DNA of 56,069 nucleotides from Bradyrhizobiaceae bacterium (GTDB lineage: Bacteria > Pseudomonadota > Alphaproteobacteria > Rhizobiales > Xanthobacteraceae): positions 1-56,069 of the forward strand of contig CANKHA010000017.1 in the NCBI GenBank assembly GCA_947481685.1, given 5' to 3'. Position numbers and translations under genes: made by a program. Within the stretch, counting starts at the first letter, position 1. Each line of letters begins with the position of its first letter. Shown here one piece after another: positions 8,441-18,320 of this stretch. The notes beneath the pieces are model-generated. The model was not told the DNA's origin. It searched no databases and saw only the letters and a list, made by a program, of their open reading frames with translations.

Positions 8441-9514
8441 CTATTTCGCTATGACCTGATAAGCCGCCGCGCGAATGTCGCCATCCAGCTTTTTGACATC
8501 GGCCTCTGAACCCTGCGAGCCCGTGGTAAAGACATAAATGCCGCCGGAGGCACGCGGAACCGTGAAGTGATAGAGCTTCACCGTTCCAGAGTCGGTTTCA
8601 CAGGTCGAATAGACGCGCGCACGATCGTCCTTGCCGTCGTCCGGTAGCGAGCCGGATGAGAATTTACCTTTGCACACCTGGGCATGCCCCGCGACCAGCT
8701 GGCCGCCCAGCGACTTTTCGTCCTCCTTGGACATCGCGGGAAAGACCTGGATCGTTCCAAGACCCTGCGGCACCGTCCACCGCGCTTCGCCCTTCAACTC
8801 GGGTTGCTCAGACGGCGCAAGCAGACGGAAGCCGGAGACTTTCGCAGTCGATAGCAGATTTGCCGCAAGTGCCGTGGCTTCCGCCTTGAGATTGGGATCG
8901 CCACTGGAATCCCTGTTCGACGACGATCCGGGTCTTGGCAACGAAGTTGGCGTTGGAATCGACCGCGGTGTCGGGATCGTTGGCGCGGGCCCGAAGCGGT
9001 TGGACGCCACCGGCGTCTCCTCTTCCTCCCGGCCGCCATTCTGGCGCGCGCAGTCCAGCAGCACCGTCAGCATCTCGTCGGTGCCGGTCAGGTTGAAATC
9101 GTAGATTTGATTTTCCGTCGCGACCCGGAGGCGACTGCCGCGCCTGAATTTCCGGAACAGCTGGCCACTATCCGCAAGCGCGATCTCAACCCCTGACGCG
9201 GTGATGGCATTGGCCGCTTCGGAGACCGGCTCCATCCGGTCGACGGTAAATGCGACGTTGAAGGTATCGCCGATTTCGTACTGCCAGCTCGGATTGGAGA
9301 AGCTGATGCTCCAGCCCAGATTTTTGTTAATCGAGAAAATAAGCGTAATGCCGTTTCGATATTCCGCGCTGGCGGCGCAATGCGTGAACGCACCGGCATC
9401 GTCCGAATAAGATGCAACATTCCAGTTCCGAACCTTGAATTTATCGATGACCGCGGAATGCGCCTGCACCGCAAAGCCCACGGCTGCCAGGACCACAACA
9501 GACAGTATTTTCAT
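8441..9514 (-). CDS. hypothetical secreted protein with two domains
   Basis: I do not recognise the family. The 357-residue product has a clear signal peptide (hydrophobic core in 'ILSVVVLAAVGFAV'). An N-terminal beta-rich domain of about 150 residues follows, then a Pro/Ser/Thr-rich linker ('TIPTPRSIPTPTSLPRPGSS') and a C-terminal domain of about 140 residues. The start at 9514 is supported by AAGGGG about 8 bases upstream. Two cysteines in the C-terminal part could form a disulfide in the periplasm. It is a single gene downstream of the RND operon terminator. Confidence 0.8.
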   Translation of the reverse strand: MKILSVVVLAAVGFAVQAHSAVIDKFKVRNWNVASYSDDAGAFTHCAASAEYRNGITLIFSINKNLGWSISFSNPSWQYEIGDTFNVAFTVDRMEPVSEAANAITASGVEIALADSGQLFRKFRRGSRLRVATENQIYDFNLTGTDEMLTVLLDCARQNGGREEEETPVASNRFGPAPTIPTPRSIPTPTSLPRPGSSSNRDSSGDPNLKAEATALAANLLSTAKVSGFRLLAPSEQPELKGEARWTVPQGLGTIQVFPAMSKEDEKSLGGQLVAGHAQVCKGKFSSGSLPDDGKDDRARVYSTCETDSGTVKLYHFTVPRASGGIYVFTTGSQGSEADVKKLDGDIRAAAYQVIAK

Positions 9515-9581
9515 TGGATGCCCCCTTAACCCGGCCGAAATCATCTCCCGGCGGCGGCCGGTTTGACAAGCCGTTGCAAAT

Positions 9582-9607
9582 AAAAAAGCAGCCTCGAAGG
9601 CTGCCTT
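9582..9607 (-). terminator. intrinsic terminator of the RND efflux operon
   Basis: Read on the minus strand, a GC-rich stem (AGGCAGCCT region against AGGCTGC, 3-base loop) is followed by a run of six T. It lies 25 bases after the RND permease stop. The plus-strand reading also has T residues but no gene to serve. Confidence 0.8.
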
Positions 9608-9631
9608 TTCGTAACGCCGAAAAACCCGCTG

Positions 9632-12600
9632 CTATTCCTCAGGATGGGCCGCGACGGACTTCGCCTTGCCAAAGCGCCGGCTCGACCACTCGGCGACCCC
9701 GCGCGACACGACATAGAACACCGGGGTGAAGATCAGGCCGAAGGTGGTGACGCCGATCATGCCGTAGAACACCGCCGTACCGAGCGCCTGACGCATCTCG
9801 GCGCCGGCGCCGGACGCGTTCACCAGCGGGACGACGCCGAAGATGAAGGCGAGCGACGTCATGACAATCGGGCGAAGCCGCAGATGCGCGGCTTCAATCG
9901 CAGCTGCAAAGCGATCCTTGCCCTGCTCTTCCAGCTGCTTGGCGAATTCAACAATCAGAATCGCATTCTTCGCTGCCAACGCGATCAGCACGATGAATCC
10001 TACCTGCGTCAGGATGTTGTTGTCCTGCCCGCGTATCAGCACGCCGGAAATGGCTGCCACCAGGCACATCGGTACGATCAGGATGACCGCAAAGGGCAGC
10101 ACGACGCTCTCATATTGCGCGGCCAGCACCAGGAAGACGAAGATAACCGCGAGCACGAAAGCAAAGACCGCAGTATTGCCAGCCCGCAACTGCTGGAAGG
10201 CGAGCGTGGTCCATTCGTAGTTGAAGCCTTCCGGGAGCGTTTCGGCCGCGATCTTCTGCATGATGTCGATGGCCTGCCCTTGAGATACGCCGGGCACCGG
10301 CTGGCCGTCGAGTTCGGCGGCCGGATAGAGGTTGTAGCGCGGCACACGGAACGGCCCGGATCGGTCACTGACGGTGGTGAACGCTCCAATGGGCACGGTC
10401 TCGCCTGCCGCGTTGCGCACGCGAATCCGCAAAGCATCAGCAGGATCCATGCGGTATTCGCTGTCGGCTTGTCCCGTCACGCGGAAAGTGCGGCCAAGAA
10501 TGTTGAAATCGTTGACGTAGGACGAGCCGAGATAGGTTTGCAGTGCGGAGAAGACATCCGGCACGTTGATGCCGAGAAGCTGCGCCTTGGTGCGGTCGAT
10601 ATCGAGATAAAGTTGCGGCGTCGACGTTTCAAACAGCGAGTACACCTGCTTCAGGCTTGGGTTCAGCGCCGCCTTGCCCATCATCGCATAGACCGCACCC
10701 TGCAACGCCTGCGGCCCGCGGCCGGAGCGGTCTTCCACCATCATGCGAAAGCCCGAGGCGTTGCCAATTCCGGCCACCGGAGGCGGCGAGAATACCAGCA
10801 CCTGCGCTTCCTGAATCGGTGCGAAACGCTTGTTCAGCTCAGCCTGGATGCCGTCGGAACTCAATGCCTTGTTGCGTCCGCGCTTGCTGAAATCATCCAG
10901 AACAAGAAAGGCCGTGCCGGAGTTCGAGGCGTTGGTAAAAGTTACGCCGGAGAAGCCGACGAAATTCACCGCGCCGCTGACGCCTGGCGTATCGAGCGCG
11001 ATATCGACAGCGCGGCGCAGTACCTTGTCGGTACGGTCCAGCGCCGCACCCGGCGGCAACTGCACCGCGACAATGAGGAAGCCGCGGTCGAGTTGCGGGA
11101 TGAAGCCGATGGGAGCACGGCTGAACTCGAAAGCTCCGCCAGCGAGCAGCATGGCGTAGACCACCAGCATGATGCCGGAGACGCCGACAACCCAAGCGAC
11201 CAGCCGGCTGTAGCCGTGGGAAAACCAGTCGAAGAACCTGTTGAACAGGCCGAAGAAAATCTTGAGCGGTTTGGTGATGATCGATTGCTTCTGGCCGCGC
11301 TCGGAGTGCGGTTTCAGCAGGATTGCGCAGAGCGCCGGTGACAACGTCAGCGACACCAGCAGCGAGATCGAAGTCGCCCCCGCGATGGTCAACGCGAATT
11401 GCCGGTAGAACTGCCCGGAGATGCCGGTGATAAAGGCGGTTGGGATGAACACGGCGCCAAGCGTTAGCGAGATCGCGATGAGCGCCCCGCCTACCTCATC
11501 CATACTTTTATAGGCCGCTTCGCGCGGTTTCATGCCGGCTTCAATGTTGCGCTCGACATTTTCCACCACGACGATGGCGTCATCGACGACGATACCAACG
11601 GCGAGCACCAGGCCAAACAGGGACAGATTGTTCAGGCTGAAGCCGAACAACGTCATGTAGAAGAATGTGCCGGTGAGCGAAACCGGGATCGCAACAATAG
11701 GAATGACCGCCGCCCGCCACGTCTGCAGGAACAGGATGACCACCAGCACGACCAGCAGCACCGCGATCAGGATCGTATGCTCGACCTCATCGACCGACTG
11801 CTGAATGAAGGTCGTCGGGTCGTAGACGATCGCGTATTTCACGCCCGCGGGGAAACGGTTGGACAGTTCCTGCATCAAGGTGCGAATGCTTTTGGCCGTT
11901 GCCAGCGCATTCGAGCCTGGCCGTTGAAAAACCGCGAGCGCCACTGCCGGATCGCGGTTGAGGTAGGAGTTGGTGCTGTTATCCAGCGCCCCCAGTTCGA
12001 CGCGTGCGACGTCCTTGAGGCGGACAATGCCGCCGCCGGTTTGCTTGACGACGATATTGCGGAACTGATCGGGATCGCTGAGACGCCCCTGCGCCTGCAC
12101 CGTCACCTGGAACGCAAGTGGATCCTTGACCGGCGGCTGATTGAGCACACCGGAGGCGACCTGCACGTTCTGCCCCTGGATTGCCGTGATGACATCCTGC
12201 GACGTCAGGCTCAGGGACTGCAGCCGTCCGGGATCCAGCCAGATGCGCATGGAATAATCGCGGCTGCCGAACACGAGGATCGAGCCAACGCCATCGACAC
12301 GCGTTACCGCGTCCTTGATCTCGAGACTGGCGAAGTTGGACACGTAAAGCTGGTCGCGGGATTTATCCGGCGAGTAAAGGTGCACGACCATCATCAGGTC
12401 GGGCGAGGCCTTAGCCACGACGACCCCGATATTGCGAACGTCGGCCGGCAAACGCGGCGCAGCGATGGCAACCCGGTTCTGCACCTGTACCTGCGCGATA
12501 TCGAGATTGACACCGAGGTCGAAAGTGACCGCGATGGAGAACGCGCCGTCCGAACGGGAGTTCGATGAGACGTAGAGCATGCCTTCCACGCCGTTGATCT

Positions 12601-12808
12601 GATCCTCTATCGGAGAGACCACGGTCGAGGCCACCACTTCGGCGCTGGCGCCGGGATATTGTCCCGTAATGTTGATGGTCGGCGGCGCGATGTCCGGATA
12701 TTGCGCAACCGGCAGCCGCGCGAAAGACACAGCACCCAGGAGAACAATCACGATCGAAATAACCGCAGCGAAGATCGGCCGGTCGATGAAAAAATGGGAG
12801 ATGCGCAT
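9632..12808 (-). CDS. RND multidrug efflux permease (HAE1 family, AcrB/MexB-like)
   Basis: The 1058-residue inner-membrane proton antiporter has the standard length and two-fold layout of 12 membrane segments with two large periplasmic loops. Hallmarks include the N-terminal 'FFIDRPIFAAVISIVIVL', 'GVNLDIAQVQVQNRV', the proton-relay aspartates in 'VVDDAIVVVENVER' (TM4), and the TM10 lysine in 'AAKNAILIVEFAK'. It would pump hydrophobic drugs or metabolites out through the adaptor and a TolC-like channel. The adaptor gene lies 9 bases upstream on the same strand. No outer-membrane factor and no TetR-type repressor is adjacent. Confidence 0.97.
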   Translation of the reverse strand: MRISHFFIDRPIFAAVISIVIVLLGAVSFARLPVAQYPDIAPPTINITGQYPGASAEVVASTVVSPIEDQINGVEGMLYVSSNSRSDGAFSIAVTFDLGVNLDIAQVQVQNRVAIAAPRLPADVRNIGVVVAKASPDLMMVVHLYSPDKSRDQLYVSNFASLEIKDAVTRVDGVGSILVFGSRDYSMRIWLDPGRLQSLSLTSQDVITAIQGQNVQVASGVLNQPPVKDPLAFQVTVQAQGRLSDPDQFRNIVVKQTGGGIVRLKDVARVELGALDNSTNSYLNRDPAVALAVFQRPGSNALATAKSIRTLMQELSNRFPAGVKYAIVYDPTTFIQQSVDEVEHTILIAVLLVVLVVILFLQTWRAAVIPIVAIPVSLTGTFFYMTLFGFSLNNLSLFGLVLAVGIVVDDAIVVVENVERNIEAGMKPREAAYKSMDEVGGALIAISLTLGAVFIPTAFITGISGQFYRQFALTIAGATSISLLVSLTLSPALCAILLKPHSERGQKQSIITKPLKIFFGLFNRFFDWFSHGYSRLVAWVVGVSGIMLVVYAMLLAGGAFEFSRAPIGFIPQLDRGFLIVAVQLPPGAALDRTDKVLRRAVDIALDTPGVSGAVNFVGFSGVTFTNASNSGTAFLVLDDFSKRGRNKALSSDGIQAELNKRFAPIQEAQVLVFSPPPVAGIGNASGFRMMVEDRSGRGPQALQGAVYAMMGKAALNPSLKQVYSLFETSTPQLYLDIDRTKAQLLGINVPDVFSALQTYLGSSYVNDFNILGRTFRVTGQADSEYRMDPADALRIRVRNAAGETVPIGAFTTVSDRSGPFRVPRYNLYPAAELDGQPVPGVSQGQAIDIMQKIAAETLPEGFNYEWTTLAFQQLRAGNTAVFAFVLAVIFVFLVLAAQYESVVLPFAVILIVPMCLVAAISGVLIRGQDNNILTQVGFIVLIALAAKNAILIVEFAKQLEEQGKDRFAAAIEAAHLRLRPIVMTSLAFIFGVVPLVNASGAGAEMRQALGTAVFYGMIGVTTFGLIFTPVFYVVSRGVAEWSSRRFGKAKSVAAHPEE

Positions 12809-12817
12809 GGCCGCGCC

Positions 12818-13996
12818 CTACTTGGCCGCTGCCGGCGCTGCACCGGATGCAGGCTTTGGCGTCGCGCCTTCTTCCTCCGGCATCACCTTGATGCCGGGCC
12901 GCACGCGCATGAGGCCGTTGACCACGACGCGGGAGTCAGGCGTCAGGCCACTCTTGATGACACGCTTGCCCCCAAATACAGGACCGAGCGTCACGTAGGT
13001 CTGCTTCGCGGTGCCGTCTTCCTCCACAACGAAAACGAACTTGCGCGTCTGGTCGGTTCCGATCGCGGCATCCGGCACCATGAGGGCTTCCGCGGGCGGA
13101 CCGGCAGGAATCTGGATGCGGCCGAACATGCCGGGGACGAAAGTATCGTCCTTGTTGTCGAACACCGCGCGTCCGCGAATGGTACCCGAACCGAAAGCGA
13201 TCGCGTTATCGACGAAGTCCATCTTGCCATCGTGCTTGAAATCCTGCTCGTCGATCAGCCTGAGCTTCACCGGCAGGGAAAGCCCGCGCGTGGCGCCTTC
13301 ATCCCCCATCTTGGAGAGGCGATCGTAGCGCAGCAGGGAAGCTTCATCGAAGGTGAACTCAAAACGCATCGGATCGGTCGAAACGATGGTCGTCAGCACC
13401 GGCGCGCTCGCGCCGCTCGCCACCAGGTTGCCGGGTGAAACGCGGCGGTCGCCGATGCGGCCGCCAACGGGCGCGCGCACTTCGGTGAATTGCAGATCAA
13501 GTTCGGCCTGCCGCACGGCAGCTTCGTTGGCCGCGACCGAGGCCTCGGCATTGCGCTTGGTTTGCGCGCGCTGGTCGAACACCTGTTCCGAAATCGTCTT
13601 TTCGCGCACGAGCTGCGAACCGCGGTTGAGGTCGTTGGCTGCAAACTCCAGATTTGATTGCGCTGTCAAAAGATTGGCGCGGGCCTGCGCGAGCGTGTTC
13701 TCGAACGGACGCTTGTCGATGGTGAACAAAAGATCTCCCTTGGCGATCTTTTGTCCGTCGGTAAAGTTGACGGCTTCGAGTTGCCCGGCGACGCGTGCAC
13801 GGACTTCAACCGATTCCATGGCGATGAAGCGCCCGACATATTCGTCCTGTTCGGTCACCACCTGCTTGGTCGGTTTGGCAACCGTCACCGCCGGCGGTGG
13901 CGGGCCACCCGCCTTTTGGCTGTCGCCACAGGCTGCCAGCAACGGGCCGAGCGTGAGGAACAAGACAAGAGAGAGCGCGGAAATCGATGATGTCAT
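12818..13996 (-). CDS. RND efflux periplasmic adaptor lipoprotein (AcrA/MexA-like)
   Basis: The 392-residue membrane-fusion protein begins at the ATG of 'MTSSISALSLVLF', followed by a lipobox LLAAC with acylated C23. The frame is open further upstream, but the signal peptide fixes this start. After the lipid anchor come the lipoyl half-motifs ('VEVRARVAGQLEAVNFTDGQ'), a coiled-coil hairpin (about residues 95-160), the second lipoyl half and a beta-barrel. It bridges the RND permease to the outer-membrane channel. It is the first gene of the two-gene operon; a TolC-type partner must be encoded elsewhere. Confidence 0.95.
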   Translation of the reverse strand: MTSSISALSLVLFLTLGPLLAACGDSQKAGGPPPPAVTVAKPTKQVVTEQDEYVGRFIAMESVEVRARVAGQLEAVNFTDGQKIAKGDLLFTIDKRPFENTLAQARANLLTAQSNLEFAANDLNRGSQLVREKTISEQVFDQRAQTKRNAEASVAANEAAVRQAELDLQFTEVRAPVGGRIGDRRVSPGNLVASGASAPVLTTIVSTDPMRFEFTFDEASLLRYDRLSKMGDEGATRGLSLPVKLRLIDEQDFKHDGKMDFVDNAIAFGSGTIRGRAVFDNKDDTFVPGMFGRIQIPAGPPAEALMVPDAAIGTDQTRKFVFVVEEDGTAKQTYVTLGPVFGGKRVIKSGLTPDSRVVVNGLMRVRPGIKVMPEEEGATPKPASGAAPAAAK

Positions 13997-14057
13997 GGGA
14001 AAGTCTTGTATCGAAAAAAGGACGGCCTGTGCAGACGTAAGTGCTGGCCGGAGCCGG

Positions 14058-15602
14058 TTAAAGGGGCGGCGCCGGAGGCCGACGGAAAGTCTTGAGCCAT
14101 TGCCGGCCGAACAGGGCCAGCACCACGCCGCCATAAACCACCGCTCCAATGGCCACAAGCAGCACCAGCTTCACCACATCGCCCAGTGCAACACCGTCAT
14201 GCAGATAGCGTCCGGCGGCAAGGTTCCCGAGCCAAAGCGCCGCGCCAAGGGCGATACCGGCTGCCGCTATTTTCACCACCGCACGGCGCAGGGCGGGATC
14301 GAAGCCGATCAAACCGGCGCGGGCGGCGAGCCACAGCACAATCAGCAGATTGATCCAGGCGCCGATCGAGGTGGCGAGCGCGAGGCCGACCTGCGCCAGC
14401 GTTCCCACCAGCAGGAACTTGAAACCGATATTGACCACAGCCGCGCTCAGCGCCGCCTTCACCGGATTTTTGGTATCGCCCCGCGCGAAAAATGTCGCCA
14501 CCACGGAACGGATCAGCACGAAGGGGATGAGGCCGAGCGCGTAGGCCGCGAGTGTATGGCCTGCCGCGATGGCATCTGCTGCGGTGAATGCGCCGCGCAT
14601 GAACAGTGCGCGCATGATGACGTCCGGCACCAGCATGAATGCGACCACGCAAGGCACCGACAACAGCAGCGTCAGCTCGATGGCGCGGCTCTGCGCCCGC
14701 GCCGCACCGATCTCGTCTCCCGCTGCGATGCGCCGCGCCATTTCCGGCAGCACCACGGTGCCGGCGGCAATGCCGATGACGCCGATGGGCAACTGGTTGA
14801 GCCGGTCGGCGTAGTAAAGCGCGGACAAAGCGCCGGTGGCAAGAAAGCTCGCGATCAGCGTGTCGGCGAACAGCGCAAGCTGCACGCCGGCCGAACCAAC
14901 CGTGGCAGGACCAAGCGCACGGAAGAATTTCCTCACGTCGGCATCGAAGTCGGGCCAGCGGAAGCGCGGGAGCACGCCCGCCCGCGCGGCATCGCCTGCG
15001 AGCAGCGCGAATTCCAGCACGCCCGCCAGCAGCACGCCCCAGGCGGCGGCATGTCCGGCGCTCGGAAAAAATGCCGCGAGCACCAAAGTCATCATCATGG
15101 ACAGATTCAACAGGATCGGCGCGGCGGCGGCGGCGGCGAACCGATGCAGCGCATTGAGGATGCCGCCATAGAGCGTCACCAGCGTCACCAGTAACAGATA
15201 AGGAAAGGTGATGCGGGTCAGTTCGACGGCGAGCGCATAGCGTTCGGGATCGTCGCGAAAGCCGGGGGCCAGCACGGCGATTACGCCGGGGGTGAAAATC
15301 AGCGCTGCCGCAAGCAGCACGACCTGGCTGAGCAACAACAGCGTGAAGATGCGATCGGCGAAGACGCGCGCACTCTCCGCACCGCCCTGCTCGCGGATAC
15401 GCGCATAGGCCGGGATGAAGGCGGCGTTGAAGGCGCCTTCGGCAAAGATCGCGCGGAAATGGTTGGGCAGCCGCAGCGCCACAAAGAACGCATCAGCCAC
15501 CGGCCCGGCGCCAAGGAACGCCGCCAGCATAATGTCGCGGATAAAGCCGGTGAGCCGCGACACCAAAGTCAGCCCGCCGACGGCCAGAATACGCTCGATC
15601 AT
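14058..15602 (-). CDS. murJ: lipid II flippase MurJ
   Basis: The 514-residue membrane protein of the MOP superfamily has about 14 transmembrane segments. It starts 'MIERILAVGGLTLVSRLTGF' and carries the MurJ-typical 'FFVALRLPNHFRAIFAEGAF' and 'AFIPAY' near residues 40-70. MurJ moves lipid II across the inner membrane for peptidoglycan synthesis. A minus-strand frame continues far upstream across the manC gene, but family similarity begins at 15602. It is divergent from the guanylyltransferase gene, with 66 bases between the two start codons. Confidence 0.94.
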   Translation of the reverse strand: MIERILAVGGLTLVSRLTGFIRDIMLAAFLGAGPVADAFFVALRLPNHFRAIFAEGAFNAAFIPAYARIREQGGAESARVFADRIFTLLLLSQVVLLAAALIFTPGVIAVLAPGFRDDPERYALAVELTRITFPYLLLVTLVTLYGGILNALHRFAAAAAAPILLNLSMMMTLVLAAFFPSAGHAAAWGVLLAGVLEFALLAGDAARAGVLPRFRWPDFDADVRKFFRALGPATVGSAGVQLALFADTLIASFLATGALSALYYADRLNQLPIGVIGIAAGTVVLPEMARRIAAGDEIGAARAQSRAIELTLLLSVPCVVAFMLVPDVIMRALFMRGAFTAADAIAAGHTLAAYALGLIPFVLIRSVVATFFARGDTKNPVKAALSAAVVNIGFKFLLVGTLAQVGLALATSIGAWINLLIVLWLAARAGLIGFDPALRRAVVKIAAAGIALGAALWLGNLAAGRYLHDGVALGDVVKLVLLVAIGAVVYGGVVLALFGRQWLKTFRRPPAPPL

Positions 15603-15668
15603 TAAGTGCCCATGTGGAATAAACAGCGCCGGACCGAAGCGGACCGACCAACGCGAATCAAAGAGCCC

Positions 15669-17087
15669 ATGGCCCCTGCCCCCATCGTACCTGTTCTTCT
15701 CGCCGGCGGCGCAGGTACCCGGCTGTGGCCGGTATCGCGGGATGCCCTGCCCAAGCAATTCCTGCCGCTGGTCGGCGAACTCTCGACCTATCAGCAGACG
15801 CTGCAGCGGGTGGCGGACCGTTCCATTTTCGCCGCACCGATCGTGATGACCGGCGGGCAATTCCACTTCTTCGCACGCCATCAAGCCGAGAGCATGGAGG
15901 CGGACGCCAAGGTAGTGATCGAGCCGATCCGCCGGGATTCCGCTGCCGCCATTGCCGCCGGCGCCGTGCTGGCGCACCGGCAGAACAAGGACGCCGTGGT
16001 GCTGGCGCTCGCCGCCGATCATGTGGTGCTGGATGCCGAGCCGTTCGCGCAGGCCTGCCAGGCCGGGCGCGAAACAGCCGATCTCGGCAACATCGTCACC
16101 TTCGGCATCAAGCCGACCGAACCGAAGACGAGTTATGGCTATATTCTGCGGGGCAAGCCGCTCGGCCCCAAGGATGCCTACAAGGTCGAGAAATTCGTCG
16201 AGAAGCCGGATGCCGCGACCGCGGCGCGCTATATCACGCAGGGCTATCTCTGGAATTCCGGCAACTTCCTGTTCCGTGCCGATGTGCTGCTGGCGGAACT
16301 GGCGAAGTTCGAACCCGGCATTGTCGAAGCGGCGGAGGCATCGGTTGCGAAGGCCACCGACGATCTCGGCTTCCTGCGCCTCGACACCGATGCGTTTAGC
16401 CGCGCGCCGCAGAAATCCATCGATTATGCGCTGATGGAAAAGACCGACCGGGCCGCGGTGGTGGAAGGTCATTTCCGCTGGTCCGACATCGGCAGCTGGG
16501 ACGCGATCTTCGACGTCGGCGAGCGTGACGGCAACGGCAACGCGGTGCATGGCCATGTGGTCACAACGGACGCCGCGAATAACGTCATTCATTCCGAGGA
16601 TCGGCTCACCACCGTGGTCGGCGTCAGCGATCTTGTTGTTGTCGCGACCAAGGACGCTGTGCTGGTGATACCGCGCGAGCGCGCACAGCATGTACGCGAG
16701 CTTGTCGAGAAGCTGAAAGCCGGCAACCGGCCTGAGGCGATCACCCATCCCCGCGTCTATCGTCCGTGGGGGTATTACGAGGCGATCGACGCCGGCGAGC
16801 GCTTCCAGGTCAAGCGGATCGTCGTCAACGAAGGCGGCATGCTGTCATTGCAGAAGCACAGCCGGCGCGCCGAGCATTGGGTGGTGGTGCGTGGCACAGC
16901 GGAAGTCACGATCGGCGATGAGACGAAAGCCGTGCAGGAAAACCAGTCGGTCTACATTCCGATCGGTTCGGTGCACCGGCTCGCCAACCGGGGAAAGATT
17001 CCGCTGGAGTTGATCGAAGTGCAGACCGGAAGCTATTTCGGCGAGGACGACATCGTCCGCCTGGACGATATTTATAAGAGAAGCTGA
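15669..17087 (+). CDS. manC: mannose-1-phosphate guanylyltransferase / mannose-6-phosphate isomerase
   Basis: The 472-residue protein has the usual bifunctional architecture. An N-terminal GT-A nucleotidyltransferase domain carries 'LLAGGAGTRLWPVSRD' (residues 10-25) and 'PKQFLPL', and a C-terminal cupin isomerase domain carries 'RPWGYYEAIDAGERFQVKRI' and 'LQKHSRRAEHWVVV'. It makes GDP-mannose for mannose, fucose or rhamnose units of surface glycans. The start at 15669 has AAAGAG just upstream and matches the family; in-frame ATGs at 15606 and 15612 would add an unconserved tail. No GMD-type dehydratase is in the window. Confidence 0.95.
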   Translation: MAPAPIVPVLLAGGAGTRLWPVSRDALPKQFLPLVGELSTYQQTLQRVADRSIFAAPIVMTGGQFHFFARHQAESMEADAKVVIEPIRRDSAAAIAAGAVLAHRQNKDAVVLALAADHVVLDAEPFAQACQAGRETADLGNIVTFGIKPTEPKTSYGYILRGKPLGPKDAYKVEKFVEKPDAATAARYITQGYLWNSGNFLFRADVLLAELAKFEPGIVEAAEASVAKATDDLGFLRLDTDAFSRAPQKSIDYALMEKTDRAAVVEGHFRWSDIGSWDAIFDVGERDGNGNAVHGHVVTTDAANNVIHSEDRLTTVVGVSDLVVVATKDAVLVIPRERAQHVRELVEKLKAGNRPEAITHPRVYRPWGYYEAIDAGERFQVKRIVVNEGGMLSLQKHSRRAEHWVVVRGTAEVTIGDETKAVQENQSVYIPIGSVHRLANRGKIPLELIEVQTGSYFGEDDIVRLDDIYKRS

Positions 17088-17135
17088 TTTCGTGAAAAGC
17101 TGACACGCAAACCAATTGATGCCTGAGATTGAGGC

Positions 17136-18299
17136 TTACGCCGCAAGCGCCTTCTTCACTGCGTCAATCACACGGTCCTGCACCGGCGCGTCAAGATAAG
17201 CGTGCATCGGCAGCGCGATGACCTCCTCGGCCAGCTGCTCGCTCACCGGCACGCCGCGCTCCGCCAGCGGGTAGCTGGTATACGCCGCAAGCTTATTCAA
17301 AGGACGCGGATAGTAGATCGCGGTCGGTATGCCCTGCGCTTTGAGATCGGCGGCAAGCTTGTCGCGGCGGCCAGGTTGCAGGCGAATAACATATTGCGCC
17401 CACACGGAGGTGTAGCCGTCCGGCACCTGCGGCACCGTCGCGACATCCTTCAGGCCCGCGTTGTAGCGTTTGGCTACTGCGTTACGCGCGGCAATCTCGT
17501 CTTCAAAAATCTTCAGCTTCTCGATCAGGATCGCGGCCTGGATGGTGTCGAGCCGGCCGGTGATGCCGATGCGGACATTGTCGTAGCGGTCGGTGCCCTG
17601 GCCGTGCACGCGCAGGCTACGGAGGATTTCGGCAAGGGTGTCGTCGTCGGTCATCACCGCGCCGCCATCGCCGAAGCAGCCAAGCGGCTTGGCCGGGAAG
17701 AAGCTTGTCGCCGTTGCCGCCGCAAGTGTGCCGACCTTGCGGCCCTTGTAGATACCGCCAAAGCCCTGCGCGGCGTCATCCAGCACAAACAGGCCTTCCG
17801 CCATGGCGACTTCAGCCACCGCGTCATGATCCGCGGGCAGACCAAACAGATCGACCGGCATCACCGCCTTTGGCGTGAGTCCCTTATGCTTCGCCACCGG
17901 AATGGCGCGCTTGAGGCTTGCAACGTCGATATTGAACGTCGCCGCATCGATATCGACAAACACCGGGGTGGCGCCGAGGAGCGCAACGACTTCAGCCGTG
18001 GCGCAAAAGGTGAAGGCCGGGCAGAACACCGCGTCGCCCGGACCGATGCCGCGCGCCATCAGCACCAGCAACAGCGCATCGGTGCCGCTGGCGCAGCTGA
18101 TGGCATGCTTCGCGCCGCAGAAGGCCGCGAGGTCTTGCTCGAAGGCCGCAACCTCCGGACCCATGACGAACTGGCAATGCGCGAGCACGCGCGCCACAGC
18201 CTCGTCGATCTTGCTGCCGAGGCGGCGGCGCTGCGAGGCCACATCGATGAATGGAATCGGTGTCGTATCGGGACGGGTATGCTGGTTCATCAGACTCAT
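17136..18299 (-). CDS. DegT/DnrJ/EryC1 sugar aminotransferase (GnnB/WbpE-like)
   Basis: The 387-residue PLP enzyme has 'SCASGTDALLLVL' (about 68-80), 'DDAAQGFGG' (174-182) and the PLP lysine K204 in 'SFFPAKPLGCFGDGGA'. That last segment is characteristic of the WbpE/GnnB subgroup, which aminates C3 of a 3-keto UDP-sugar. The upstream Gfo/Idh dehydrogenase, 21 bases away, would supply the keto sugar. The pair could make UDP-GlcNAc3N for a lipid A with 2,3-diaminoglucose (GnnAB), or a 3-amino uronic sugar (WbpB/E). The subfamily is well supported, the exact substrate is not. Confidence 0.87.
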   Translation of the reverse strand: MSLMNQHTRPDTTPIPFIDVASQRRRLGSKIDEAVARVLAHCQFVMGPEVAAFEQDLAAFCGAKHAISCASGTDALLLVLMARGIGPGDAVFCPAFTFCATAEVVALLGATPVFVDIDAATFNIDVASLKRAIPVAKHKGLTPKAVMPVDLFGLPADHDAVAEVAMAEGLFVLDDAAQGFGGIYKGRKVGTLAAATATSFFPAKPLGCFGDGGAVMTDDDTLAEILRSLRVHGQGTDRYDNVRIGITGRLDTIQAAILIEKLKIFEDEIAARNAVAKRYNAGLKDVATVPQVPDGYTSVWAQYVIRLQPGRRDKLAADLKAQGIPTAIYYPRPLNKLAAYTSYPLAERGVPVSEQLAEEVIALPMHAYLDAPVQDRVIDAVKKALAA

Positions 18300-18320
18300 G
18301 TTCTTGGGAGTGAACGCGCG

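Noticed and set aside
9644-15194. Several 500-600-codon frames antisense to the RND pump and murJ
   Set aside because: Same shadow composition and no recognisable domain.
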